This document shows positions 53,875-62,291 of a stretch of DNA of 64,000 bases, piece by piece. Below the pieces are notes generated by a model. That model did no database searches. It was not told where the DNA came from and saw only the letters and a program-made list of their open reading frames with translations. A program made the position numbers and the translations under genes. Positions within the stretch are counted from its first letter, which is position 1. Each line of letters opens with the position of its first letter. This DNA is from Chitinophaga sp. S165 (GTDB lineage: Bacteria; Bacteroidota; Bacteroidia; Chitinophagales; Chitinophagaceae): contig NZ_QGTG01000003.1 of the NCBI RefSeq assembly GCF_003182155.1, positions 434,001-498,000 on the forward strand, written 5' to 3'.

Positions 53875-54372
53875 ATGCCTGAAGCGGATAATAAGAATGT
53901 TTATGAGCTGCGCAGTGACGAAGTGCAGGAGGTGCTGTCAAAGCCTCCCGGTAAACTGATCGTCTGGGGGAATATATTAGTGCTCTTAGTGTTGGTGACG
54001 GGTTGTATTTTATTAACGCAGATACCTGTGCCGCATTGGAAAAGTACCATGGTACGGGTATATAAATCGGAGACAAGAGGGGAGGGAACACATATTACCT
54101 GTTCTGTTGATGCACTGCCTGCCGATAGTTTGTCAGCATTGCGGGCTAACCTTCCTGCACGTTTGTATGTGGGCAGGAATACGAACTTGAAATCCGATTA
54201 TGTAAAAATAACTATAGATAGCTTTTATAGAAAAGGCGATGATCTCTTTATGGAAGCGCATGCTCCGTCTGCTGCCGCATCATCGTTGTACAGGGATATG
54301 TATATCCGGTGTGAATGGAAAACGGCAACCGGTACTGTATGGAGTAGATTTAAGTTTTTTGCGGCAAAGTAA
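53875..54372 (+). CDS. Very short HlyD-like membrane adaptor
   Basis: The 165-residue protein starts with an N-terminus typical of Bacteroidota HlyD-type adaptors (NVYELRSDEVQEVLSKPPGK), a membrane helix (LIVWGNILVLLVLVTGCILL) and a compact beta-rich periplasmic part of about 110 residues. The long coiled-coil hairpin and the barrel-sandwich/lipoyl domains of normal HlyD proteins are absent; the normal length is over 400 residues. It ends at a proper stop and terminator, so this looks like a real short form rather than a truncation by mutation. It presumably works with the exporter. Confidence 0.72.
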   Translation: MPEADNKNVYELRSDEVQEVLSKPPGKLIVWGNILVLLVLVTGCILLTQIPVPHWKSTMVRVYKSETRGEGTHITCSVDALPADSLSALRANLPARLYVGRNTNLKSDYVKITIDSFYRKGDDLFMEAHAPSAAASSLYRDMYIRCEWKTATGTVWSRFKFFAAK

Positions 54373-54385
54373 CATTGCACATGAA

Positions 54386-54415
54386 AAAAGGGAAGCCATT
54401 TGCAGCTTCCCTTTT
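54386..54415. terminator. Bidirectional terminator ending the lanthipeptide operon
   Basis: AAAAGGGAAGC and GCTTCCCTTTT form an 11-bp stem around an 8-nt loop, with A/T tracts on both sides. It serves the operon and the convergent GH97 gene, and resembles the terminator at 41074. Confidence 0.85.
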
Positions 54416-54420
54416 CCTTT

Positions 54421-56367
54421 TTATTGTTTGGTTATCCTTGCCACATAACCTCCACCCTTAGTCATCTTGATTGTGATCTTCGAGTGATTGTCTGTCGTTC
54501 CGGATTCCATCTTACAATCTTTTGCATTGTGGTCTGCATTGATCCCGTCTTTCCAGCTATCGATCTTATACTTGCCTTCAGGCAGGAATGAAAGATCTAT
54601 CGTCAGCTCACGAGGCGTCCAGTTTGTCATTGCGCCAATGTACCAGTCGCCGTTGGGCGCTTGTCTGGCAACAGCTACATATTCGCCTACTTTAGCGTGT
54701 AACGGAATGGTTTGCTGCCATGTGGTAGGCACTGTTTTCAGAAACTCCATAGCCACCGGCTCGCGATAGTAGTGAGTAGGAAGGTCGCACAGCATTTGCA
54801 GCGGACTTTCAAACACAACATACATTGCCAGCTGATTGCTGCGGGTACCCAGGGTCATTGGTTCGCCCGGAACTGCTGCCCAGGCGTTGCGCTGTACATT
54901 CAGCATACCGCCTGGAGTGAAGTCCATCGGGCCTGCTGCCATTCTGATAAATGGAATGGTGGTAGTATGCTGTGGCGTGATAAGATCTGCAAACTTACTG
55001 ATCTCGTTACCCAGTACGCCTTCGGAAGTCAGTACGTTCGGATAAGTACGGATCCAGCCTGTCGGCTTGTAAGCACCGTGGAAATCCACCATCAGTTTAC
55101 GGCTTGCGGCCGCTTTAGAGACCTTTTCGTAGTAGTTGACCATGTCCTGATCATCTCGCTGCATAAAGTCGACTTTAATGCCCTTTACGCCCCATTCCTG
55201 GAATTTATCCAATGCCATGTCCAGCTGTTTGTCGAGTACAAGCCAGCTGGTCCAGAGCAGGATATTGACATTTTTTGCTTTTGCATAGTCAACCAGCTCT
55301 TTCACATTAATACCCGGTGCAAGTTTCATCAGGTCACGGGTATCGCACCAGCCTTCGTCCAGCAGCACGTATTCGATACCATATTTGGACGCAAAGTCAA
55401 TATAATACTTGTAGGTATCGTTATTGATACCAGCGCGGAAATCGACGTCGTAGATGTTGTTATAATGCCACCAGTCCCACTGTACCTTGCCGGGTTTCAC
55501 CCAGCTGTAATCGCCTGTAGCGGGAGGGGCCAGCTGGTATACCAGCTGATTGGTCAGCAGGTCGCCATCCTGGCGGGCTATCATAACAATTCTCCAGGGA
55601 AATGATTGCGGGCCTTGAATATTAGCGAGATAATCTTCACGGGAAGCTACCTGCTCATCTCTGTCGCTGGTCACTTTCTTTTCACGCGGATAAGCAGGGA
55701 ATACAGCTTTGAGTTTACCGCCGCTTTGTCCCAGTAACCACATGCCCGCGTAGTTGAACAAGCCGGATTCTGTAACCAGCAGTTTAGTGTTCTTTACTTC
55801 GAATAATGCGGGCAGGCTGGCCAGTTTCTTATCGTCCAGGCTATCCAGCTTATAGTTGATGTATTTGCGTTCGTTATGTGAGAACATGCCATCTTCCTGC
55901 GGGTACCAGGAACGGCCTTCCTTGTCCATGATAAAATTGGCCTGCTCGTCCAGTACTTTATAAGGCTTTTTGCTGCTGGTGATCCAATGCCAGGCAATGC
56001 CGTTATCATAGGCCCTCCATTCCAGTGCCAGGCCATTAGAGAGGTCAAGGTGCAGTTCATTGTACTTGTCAGCGATGGTCTTTGTTTTCTGCATAATGAC
56101 AGGCGTGAGCGTGGCATCGTGAGCAGTTGTTTTCGCTTTGCTGACTTTCCAGGCGCCTGGTTTATCTGCATCTGTTTTAAACGATACGACAGATGGTGCG
56201 ATCAGTTCTTTGTTATCCTGCGACAGGCTGTAAGAAATGTCTTTACCAACGGCTACGGTGAGTGTTACCGATTTATCGGGCGAAATAACTGTGTATTTCT
56301 GCTGTGCATGGATTCCTGAGAAGCAAAAAAAGAGCATTCCTGTTATGGACAGGCCTTTGTACATCAT
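54421..56367 (-). CDS. Glycoside hydrolase family 97 (SusB-like)
   Basis: The 648-residue protein has a signal peptide (ITGMLFFCFSGIHAQ) and GH97 order: an N-terminal super-beta-sandwich, then a barrel with VKPGKVQWDWWHYNNIYDV, YVLLDEGWCDTRDLMKL and VKGIKVDFMQRDDQDMV, and a C-terminal beta domain. The Asp in IKVDFM is where retaining GH97 enzymes (alpha-galactosidase-like) keep their nucleophile; inverting SusB-type alpha-glucosidases use Glu elsewhere. I therefore lean towards a retaining enzyme, with modest confidence. It is a periplasmic calcium-dependent sugar hydrolase. It is co-oriented with a GH105 gene. Confidence 0.92.
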   Translation of the reverse strand: MMYKGLSITGMLFFCFSGIHAQQKYTVISPDKSVTLTVAVGKDISYSLSQDNKELIAPSVVSFKTDADKPGAWKVSKAKTTAHDATLTPVIMQKTKTIADKYNELHLDLSNGLALEWRAYDNGIAWHWITSSKKPYKVLDEQANFIMDKEGRSWYPQEDGMFSHNERKYINYKLDSLDDKKLASLPALFEVKNTKLLVTESGLFNYAGMWLLGQSGGKLKAVFPAYPREKKVTSDRDEQVASREDYLANIQGPQSFPWRIVMIARQDGDLLTNQLVYQLAPPATGDYSWVKPGKVQWDWWHYNNIYDVDFRAGINNDTYKYYIDFASKYGIEYVLLDEGWCDTRDLMKLAPGINVKELVDYAKAKNVNILLWTSWLVLDKQLDMALDKFQEWGVKGIKVDFMQRDDQDMVNYYEKVSKAAASRKLMVDFHGAYKPTGWIRTYPNVLTSEGVLGNEISKFADLITPQHTTTIPFIRMAAGPMDFTPGGMLNVQRNAWAAVPGEPMTLGTRSNQLAMYVVFESPLQMLCDLPTHYYREPVAMEFLKTVPTTWQQTIPLHAKVGEYVAVARQAPNGDWYIGAMTNWTPRELTIDLSFLPEGKYKIDSWKDGINADHNAKDCKMESGTTDNHSKITIKMTKGGGYVARITKQ

Positions 56368-56401
56368 TATCTGTGGAAATTTAGTGTCTCATTTATGGTG
56401 A

Positions 56402-57532
56402 TCAGTTAGCAAGCAACGCAGCGGCAGTCCATAGTACAGGCGCCTGACCATGAAGATCGCCGGTAACACGGGAACGGTTCAGGTAATATTGCTGATCGTT
56501 CTTTTTATTGGTGCCTTCGCAAACGTCTTTCACGTCTCCGCTCTCATTGATATATTTTACCAGTGTGGTCCATGCATTTCTGGCAACGGGGCCGTACTCT
56601 TTTTCGTCAAGCCAGCCTTTCTTTACACCAGTTACGATTGCAAAGGTGAACATACCGGAACAGGAAGTTTCTGCCCAGGCGTTAGGATCGTCCAGCAGCT
56701 GGTGCCACATGTAGTTCTTGTCCTGCAATTTCTTCAGGGTGGCCATCATTTTCTTATAGCCGTCCAGTATTCTCGGCCTGTCGGTATGACCGGAAGGCAA
56801 GGCGGTAAGCAGCTCGGCCATGCCGGCAGCCATCCAGCCATTACCACGCCCCCATAGGAAAGGCGCATCTTTAGCATGATAGAACAGGCCGTCGGGCTGT
56901 TGAATAGCATCAAGGTATACTACCATTTCCCGGGCCGCACGGTCCAGGTATTCCTTATTGCCGGTGGCGCGGAAGGCTTCTACCTGCAGTAATGTGATCA
57001 TATACATGTCATCGATCCACATGCGGGTTTGCCAGGAAAGGCCTTTTGACTGAAGCTCCTGTTGATTGGGCTGTGGATTTTCGGGCAGTTCCCATTGTTT
57101 GTCGGCGAAGTTTTTGCCTTCATCCAGGTATTTGCCCTCGTTTGTTTGCAGAAAAAGTTCAAGTGGAATTGCACCAAATACGCTGTGGTCAACGTGGTCT
57201 GGTTTGGGCTTCAGGCTCTGGGATTGTGCCAGCAAAGGTTCATAACGTGCAGCCAGTTTTTGTACCAGTTCCTTGTTGCCAGTGGCTTTGGCAAACTGAA
57301 GAGCGCCATACCAGGTACATACTTCAGGATAGGTAATGGATTGTGGTGGGCCAGGATTGCCAAAATTGGCAAAGGGGCCGGCCAGGTAGTGATTGGCGAC
57401 AAATAATCCGATTGCTGCTGGCTCTGTCCCCATTGGCCAGTCTTTGAAACTTTTCTGAGCAGATACAGTACCGGACGCGGTCAGCAGGCCGGTTAAGGCT
57501 ATGATTGCCAGGTGTATTCTCAATTTGCGCAT
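56402..57532 (-). CDS. Glycoside hydrolase family 105/88 (unsaturated glucuronyl hydrolase type)
   Basis: The 376-residue protein has a signal peptide (HLAIIALTGLLTASGTVSAQ). The alpha/alpha-barrel pattern, TRMWIDDMYMITLLQ (catalytic Asp region) and FLWGRGNGWMAAGMAE are typical of GH105/GH88 enzymes, which release unsaturated uronic acids made by polysaccharide lyases, for example from rhamnogalacturonan. It is probably periplasmic. It starts the two-gene set with GH97, 34 nt apart, suggesting joint plant-polysaccharide use. Confidence 0.9.
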   Translation of the reverse strand: MRKLRIHLAIIALTGLLTASGTVSAQKSFKDWPMGTEPAAIGLFVANHYLAGPFANFGNPGPPQSITYPEVCTWYGALQFAKATGNKELVQKLAARYEPLLAQSQSLKPKPDHVDHSVFGAIPLELFLQTNEGKYLDEGKNFADKQWELPENPQPNQQELQSKGLSWQTRMWIDDMYMITLLQVEAFRATGNKEYLDRAAREMVVYLDAIQQPDGLFYHAKDAPFLWGRGNGWMAAGMAELLTALPSGHTDRPRILDGYKKMMATLKKLQDKNYMWHQLLDDPNAWAETSCSGMFTFAIVTGVKKGWLDEKEYGPVARNAWTTLVKYINESGDVKDVCEGTNKKNDQQYYLNRSRVTGDLHGQAPVLWTAAALLAN

Positions 57533-57728
57533 AGAATGCTAATTATCAGGGTTGTAAATAGTAACAGAATTTTGATTGATTGACGAACTATTGCGTAAAG
57601 TAATATATTAAAATCCCGAATGCAAGATGTCAGGGGAAAATTTGTATGACGGAAGCAAATTTGCGTATAAAATGTTAACTTAGGAATAGACAGGACTATT
57701 CCATTCTTCACACCTAAATTACCTCGTT

Positions 57729-58169
57729 ATGGGAACAGTGCGCGACATCCTTCGGGTGAAGGGCCACGTGGTTTATTCTATCCAGCCAAATGATTCTGTA
57801 TTTGACGCCTTGAGCGTATTAGTAGACAAAAATGTAGGCGCACTGGTAGTTCTCAGTGAAAGCGACAAAGTACTGGGTATCTTTTCAGAACGTGACTATG
57901 CCCGCAGGGTTATTCTTAAAGGCAGGGCATCCAAAGAAACGCTGATCAGGGAAATTATGACGGAGAATCCTTTTACAGTTACAGAAGATGACAGCATCCA
58001 GGACTGTATGGTAAAAATGACGGATAAACATATCCGCCATTTGCCAGTTACAGACAACCAGCAAAGGCTGGTCGGCATGATTTCCATTGGTGATGTTGTA
58101 AAGTATGTGATAGATGAACAACAGTTCATTATTCACAACCTGGAAGATTATATTAAGGGTACACGTTAA
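57729..58169 (+). CDS. CBS-domain pair protein
   Basis: The 146-residue protein consists of two CBS motifs: VFDALSVLVDKNVGALVVL to DKVLGIFSERDYARRVIL, and DDSIQDCMVKMTDKHIRHL to QRLVGMISIGDVVKYVI. CBS pairs bind adenosyl ligands (AMP, ATP, SAM) and sense energy or NAD status. There is no attached enzyme domain. Its stop codon overlaps that of the convergent beta-barrel gene at a TTAA. Confidence 0.93.
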   Translation: MGTVRDILRVKGHVVYSIQPNDSVFDALSVLVDKNVGALVVLSESDKVLGIFSERDYARRVILKGRASKETLIREIMTENPFTVTEDDSIQDCMVKMTDKHIRHLPVTDNQQRLVGMISIGDVVKYVIDEQQFIIHNLEDYIKGTR

Positions 58170-60583
58170 CCACCTACTCTTTGTTGTTCGCTGCCGGCTT
58201 CCCTTTCACGGGCAGCCTTAATATTGCTGTTGCCAAAATTCCATGTCAGGGCCAGGTTCACACGTCTGTTCTGCCAGCGGTTGTTGATGTACATATCAAT
58301 GTTGTCAAACTTAGCAGAACCACGGAACTGTTCCCTGTTGGTAATATCGGACACATTCAGCTTGATGTTCAGTTTCTTGTTCATCAGTTGCTTCTGTACG
58401 CCTAAACCAATGGCATAGGAAGGCCTGATTTTGTATACACCCCAAACGAACGGACTTTCGTAATAAGCGTTGATCTCAAATTTCCAGTCGTCCGGTAAAG
58501 TGAACGTGTGTGTAGTCTGATAGTTGTAAGCGAAAACATTGGTCGTCAGATTTACCACACTGTCCTTGACGTCAAAGTAGTTGTAATTGAAATTGATATT
58601 GTTGGTGATATTCCACCACTTGAAAGGATCTATCGGAATGGTCAGTGTGGCGTTGTACACGTAACTGCGTTCGAAGTTCCTGTCGTAATAAGTCGTTACT
58701 TTGGTTGTATCATTCTGGATCATATACTCAAGCACTACGTTCTTGGTCATACCATAAGACACCGCCAGCACATACTTCTGTTTGAGCGTATAATTGATCT
58801 CTGCTTTATGCGTGTATTCAGGCAGCATATACGGGTTACCCTTGAAGTAATTGTATTTGTCGATATAAAATACAAAAGGGTTCAGGTCACCGTAATTCGG
58901 CCTCGAAATACGCTTGGAATAGTTCACGCCGATCTTGTGCGACTCATTTATTTTCTGATCAAGTGAGAAGGTAGGGAAGAAGTCAAGATAGGAACGCTTT
59001 ACATGCGATTGCAACGTAACGGAATAACCGTCTGACTTCGTCTGCTCTGCACGCAACCCAAGCTGGAAATCTGTATTGTGGATCGTCTTTTTGAAAATGG
59101 CATATGCTGCGTAAACATTCTCCGTATAGATGAACTGGTTGCTCTGCGTGATGGCATTCTCGTATTTCCCATTTAGCAGTGAGTCATATCTGAGATTATT
59201 ATCCGTTTTCACAGAGCTGTATTTAACACCCGTCTCTATTTTTGTGTTTTTGTTGAATGGCAGCACCATGTCTAATTTCGCGCTTCGGATGGTTACCTGG
59301 TTTACTGGTCTGTTAAGGATCGCATGATCGTTCTTAACGGGATTCACCACGTAAGCCATGCTATCGCTAAGCGTCATGTAGTTGTTGTCGTTGAACCTTG
59401 CCCAATCGGCGTCAAAGCCGATCTCTGTTCCCAAAGTATCTAACTGGCCCTTATAGTTCAGGTTAAAAGAAACATTGTTGAATTTATTCCTGACAGTTGT
59501 ACCGGCATATAATGTTGAATCCAGTTTACCATTGCTGCTGATAGGAGTGTGGTTAAACCCATCCTGGTTAAAGGCGTTGTCATATCCTCTCACCAGTACG
59601 CCAACGGTATGTTTGGAATTGAGGAAATAATCCAGCCCGACCTTATAGTTGTTGTTTTTGAAATTACGCCTGTTAAAAGCGTTCAGTTCAAAGAAAGCCG
59701 GTATGTCTCCCTGAATATGGCGGGCAAGATAACGGGTCTGGAAAAAGCCCCTGTAGCCATTGTTATAGTTACCGAAAGCATTGAATTTCTCCGTGCGCCA
59801 GTTTAAATTCAGACCGGCGTTGTAGAACCCGTATTTACCAGCGCCGGCGCCCAGGTTAAGGGAACCATTAATACCGGTGATGATAGTTTTTTTGGTCTTG
59901 ATATTAATGATCCCGCTTTTACCTGCTGCATCATATTTGGCGGAAGGACTGGTGATAATTTCTATCGTTGCAATGTTTTCGGAAGGAAGGCTTCTCAACA
60001 GGTTAGCCAGCTGTTCACCCGACAGGTAGGTCAGTTTACCGTCCAACATGATAGTGGCGCCCTGGTTACCCTGAAGGATGATGTTATCGTCTTTGTCTAT
60101 TTGTACTCCTGGCGCCCTTTTTAAGACATCCAGGGCTGTACCGCCGGAAGCGGCGAGACTGCTTTCCACGTTCAATACGGTGGCGCCGTTCTTTCTTTCA
60201 ATGAAAGGTTTCTGAGCGGTCACATTTACGGCCTGCAGTGTTTTGCTGGCCTGCGATAAACTTAAGGTAGGTAATTGTACGAGCTGGTGGCCGGCATCAA
60301 TGGAAAAGGCAGACGTACTGGCGGATGTGTAACCCATCAGTGTAGCTTCTATAAAATACCTGCCTTCGCTGATCTTTTCGAAGGTGGCGCTACCATCCGT
60401 AGCGCTAAGTTCTCCCTTTACCAGGGAGGAATCCTTCACATGACGTAGTAGCACGTTTGTAAAGGGAAGGGGTTGCCCGTTTGTTTCGGCGGTCTTAACA
60501 GTGATCTTTCCTGAAACGTGCTGGGCATAGATAGTCCCCGTGCCGGCGATAGCCAGGAACATGATAAGCAAAATCTTTTTCAT
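58166..60583 (-). CDS. Outer-membrane beta-barrel family protein (TonB-dependent receptor-like)
   Basis: The 805-residue protein is a relative of the one at 41535. It has a signal peptide (IMFLAIAGTGTIYAQ), a carboxypeptidase-regulatory-like domain (VSGKITVKTAETNGQPLPFT), a plug (VLKRAPGVQIDKDDNIILQG, then IEIITSPSAKYDAAGKSGII) and a beta-barrel ending FGNSNIKAAREREAG. These proteins are TonB-receptor-like and may take up nutrients or act in signalling. The ligand is unknown. A small hydrophobic frame lies 4 nt upstream. Confidence 0.9.
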   Translation of the reverse strand: MKKILLIMFLAIAGTGTIYAQHVSGKITVKTAETNGQPLPFTNVLLRHVKDSSLVKGELSATDGSATFEKISEGRYFIEATLMGYTSASTSAFSIDAGHQLVQLPTLSLSQASKTLQAVNVTAQKPFIERKNGATVLNVESSLAASGGTALDVLKRAPGVQIDKDDNIILQGNQGATIMLDGKLTYLSGEQLANLLRSLPSENIATIEIITSPSAKYDAAGKSGIINIKTKKTIITGINGSLNLGAGAGKYGFYNAGLNLNWRTEKFNAFGNYNNGYRGFFQTRYLARHIQGDIPAFFELNAFNRRNFKNNNYKVGLDYFLNSKHTVGVLVRGYDNAFNQDGFNHTPISSNGKLDSTLYAGTTVRNKFNNVSFNLNYKGQLDTLGTEIGFDADWARFNDNNYMTLSDSMAYVVNPVKNDHAILNRPVNQVTIRSAKLDMVLPFNKNTKIETGVKYSSVKTDNNLRYDSLLNGKYENAITQSNQFIYTENVYAAYAIFKKTIHNTDFQLGLRAEQTKSDGYSVTLQSHVKRSYLDFFPTFSLDQKINESHKIGVNYSKRISRPNYGDLNPFVFYIDKYNYFKGNPYMLPEYTHKAEINYTLKQKYVLAVSYGMTKNVVLEYMIQNDTTKVTTYYDRNFERSYVYNATLTIPIDPFKWWNITNNINFNYNYFDVKDSVVNLTTNVFAYNYQTTHTFTLPDDWKFEINAYYESPFVWGVYKIRPSYAIGLGVQKQLMNKKLNIKLNVSDITNREQFRGSAKFDNIDMYINNRWQNRRVNLALTWNFGNSNIKAAREREAGSEQQRVGG

Positions 60584-60587
60584 AAGT

Positions 60588-60785
60588 TCAAATCTCAGAG
60601 TGGTGGTAAGGCTGTGTCCTAACTGGTGTTACCCACTCACTCCCTATACAGAGCAGGTAAAAAGGAAGCATTTCAGGTTTGGCGCCTGCATGTTCGATTC
60701 TCAGTTTTCGCAAAGCCCTGCCCTCCAGTGCAATAATGGCAAGGATACCCAGGGTTATGATGATAAATATGGATACCTTTTTCAT
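60588..60785 (-). CDS. Small hydrophobic protein upstream of the beta-barrel gene
   Basis: The 65-codon frame begins MKKVSIFIIITLGILAIIAL, a plausible signal or membrane helix, then a short polar part (EGRALRKLRIEHAGAKPEML) and an odd tail. It ends 4 nt before the receptor gene. Similar tiny secreted peptides often precede Bacteroidota genes, but I do not recognise this one and cannot exclude chance. Confidence 0.4.
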   Translation of the reverse strand: MKKVSIFIIITLGILAIIALEGRALRKLRIEHAGAKPEMLPFYLLCIGSEWVTPVRTQPYHHSEI

Positions 60786-60845
60786 GCAGGTTGTTTTTTA
60801 GAAAGACGACCGGGTACAGAAAAGGTTGCAAAAAGGTATGAAAAA

Positions 60846-62111
60846 TTATTTCAGCAGGCGCTGAATTGTGATGAGTGATCGTTGTTCAAGCAGTACAGTC
60901 CTGTCTTTGCTTAAATCATCGAGCAAACCATCCTGGTTATAACGAACGGTCAGCAATTCTAATCCTTCGTTATATGACAGTTTAAAATCATTATGCAGTT
61001 CCTTCATTAATTGCTCTATCTTTTCCGGGCTATTATCAATACAGCAGGAGAAACTAATGGCTGCATTCTGCATTAAATTTATCTTGATTTTCAGCTTGTG
61101 GAAACGCTCATATATGTCGCTGATCCTGTCTTCCGTAATGAAATCAAAGTTGCGGGAAGTAATGGTCAGCAATACCTGATTTTTCTTCAGTACTATGATG
61201 GGCGGTAACTGCTTTGTGTCAGTTTCTTCCTTAATGACGGTGCCTGGAAGATCTTTGTTCAAAAAGCTCTTCACATACAGGGGGATCTGTTTGTTCTGCA
61301 GCGGTTTGATGGTCTTCGGATGGATCACCTGTGCTCCGTAGTACGCCATCTCGATCACCTCACTGTAAGTGATCTCAGGTATATTGATGGTGTTGGGAAA
61401 TAACTTCGGATCGGCATTTTTCAGTCCTTCTACATCTTTCCAGATGGTCTGGCTTTCTGCATCCAGCAGATTGGCAAATACGGCTGCTGAATAGTCACTG
61501 CCCTCACGGCCAAGCGTCACGCTTTCGTTCTGGTCGGTACTGCCAATGAAGCCCTGTGTAATGATGATATTGGTCTTCTTAAAGAGCGGCAATACTTTTT
61601 CCTGTACATTCTGACCGGTTACTTCCCAGTCAATATTCGCATCACGGAAAGTATCGTCAGTACGGAACACATCCCGTACGTCCTGCCAGATGTTATTTAC
61701 TCCAGCCAGGTTGAAGTATGCGCTCACGATGGCCGTACTAAGCAGCTCACCAAGGCTAACCAGCTGGTCGTAGTAATAGTCGTAAGAACGGCCTGGTTTT
61801 TCACCCAGGGTCCATTCTGCTTCTGTAAAGAACTGTTGTAACTGGGTAAACACCGGGTTATCACGGGTACCAAGCAGTTTGTCGGCCACTTCGAGGTGTT
61901 GTTGCTCAACATTATGCAGCAACTGGGCCGCTATTTCACGTTTACGCAGATAGAAGTTCTGGGCAACCTTTTCCAGCTCATTTGTCGTTTTGCCCATAGC
62001 CGATATAACGATCAGGATTGGCTGGTCCGGGAATGACTGTACGATAGCTGCAACCTGTTGGATACGTTCAACACTTTCTAAACTTGCACCACCGAATTTG
62101 AAAACCTTCAT
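60846..62111 (-). CDS. lysC: Aspartate kinase (monofunctional)
   Basis: The 421-residue protein phosphorylates aspartate at the start of lysine, threonine and methionine synthesis. KFGGASLESVERIQQVAAI opens it; VTLGREGSDYSAAVFANLL and WKDVEGLKNADPKLFP follow, with ACT regulatory repeats after about residue 300. It lacks a homoserine dehydrogenase domain, unlike thrA at 22248. It may serve lysine and diaminopimelate synthesis. Confidence 0.94.
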   Translation of the reverse strand: MKVFKFGGASLESVERIQQVAAIVQSFPDQPILIVISAMGKTTNELEKVAQNFYLRKREIAAQLLHNVEQQHLEVADKLLGTRDNPVFTQLQQFFTEAEWTLGEKPGRSYDYYYDQLVSLGELLSTAIVSAYFNLAGVNNIWQDVRDVFRTDDTFRDANIDWEVTGQNVQEKVLPLFKKTNIIITQGFIGSTDQNESVTLGREGSDYSAAVFANLLDAESQTIWKDVEGLKNADPKLFPNTINIPEITYSEVIEMAYYGAQVIHPKTIKPLQNKQIPLYVKSFLNKDLPGTVIKEETDTKQLPPIIVLKKNQVLLTITSRNFDFITEDRISDIYERFHKLKIKINLMQNAAISFSCCIDNSPEKIEQLMKELHNDFKLSYNEGLELLTVRYNQDGLLDDLSKDRTVLLEQRSLITIQRLLK

Positions 62112-62291
62112 ATATGCTTAATCTTCCGTGAAAAAAATACGGGACAAAGTAAGGCAACTTTAAATTTGTTTTAAAATTTGTTTCCCTTAAAATGACAGTT
62201 CCATTAAAATAGTGCCTGTTTTCGGTAAATTAGCTAAATGTAGGGAATGCATGTGGCAGGTCACAGTTATGAGAAAACTAATCCATTATAC

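Noticed and set aside
54712-55605. 297-codon plus-strand frame antisense to GH97
   Set aside because: Shadow of the GH97 coding sequence; no domain and atypical composition.
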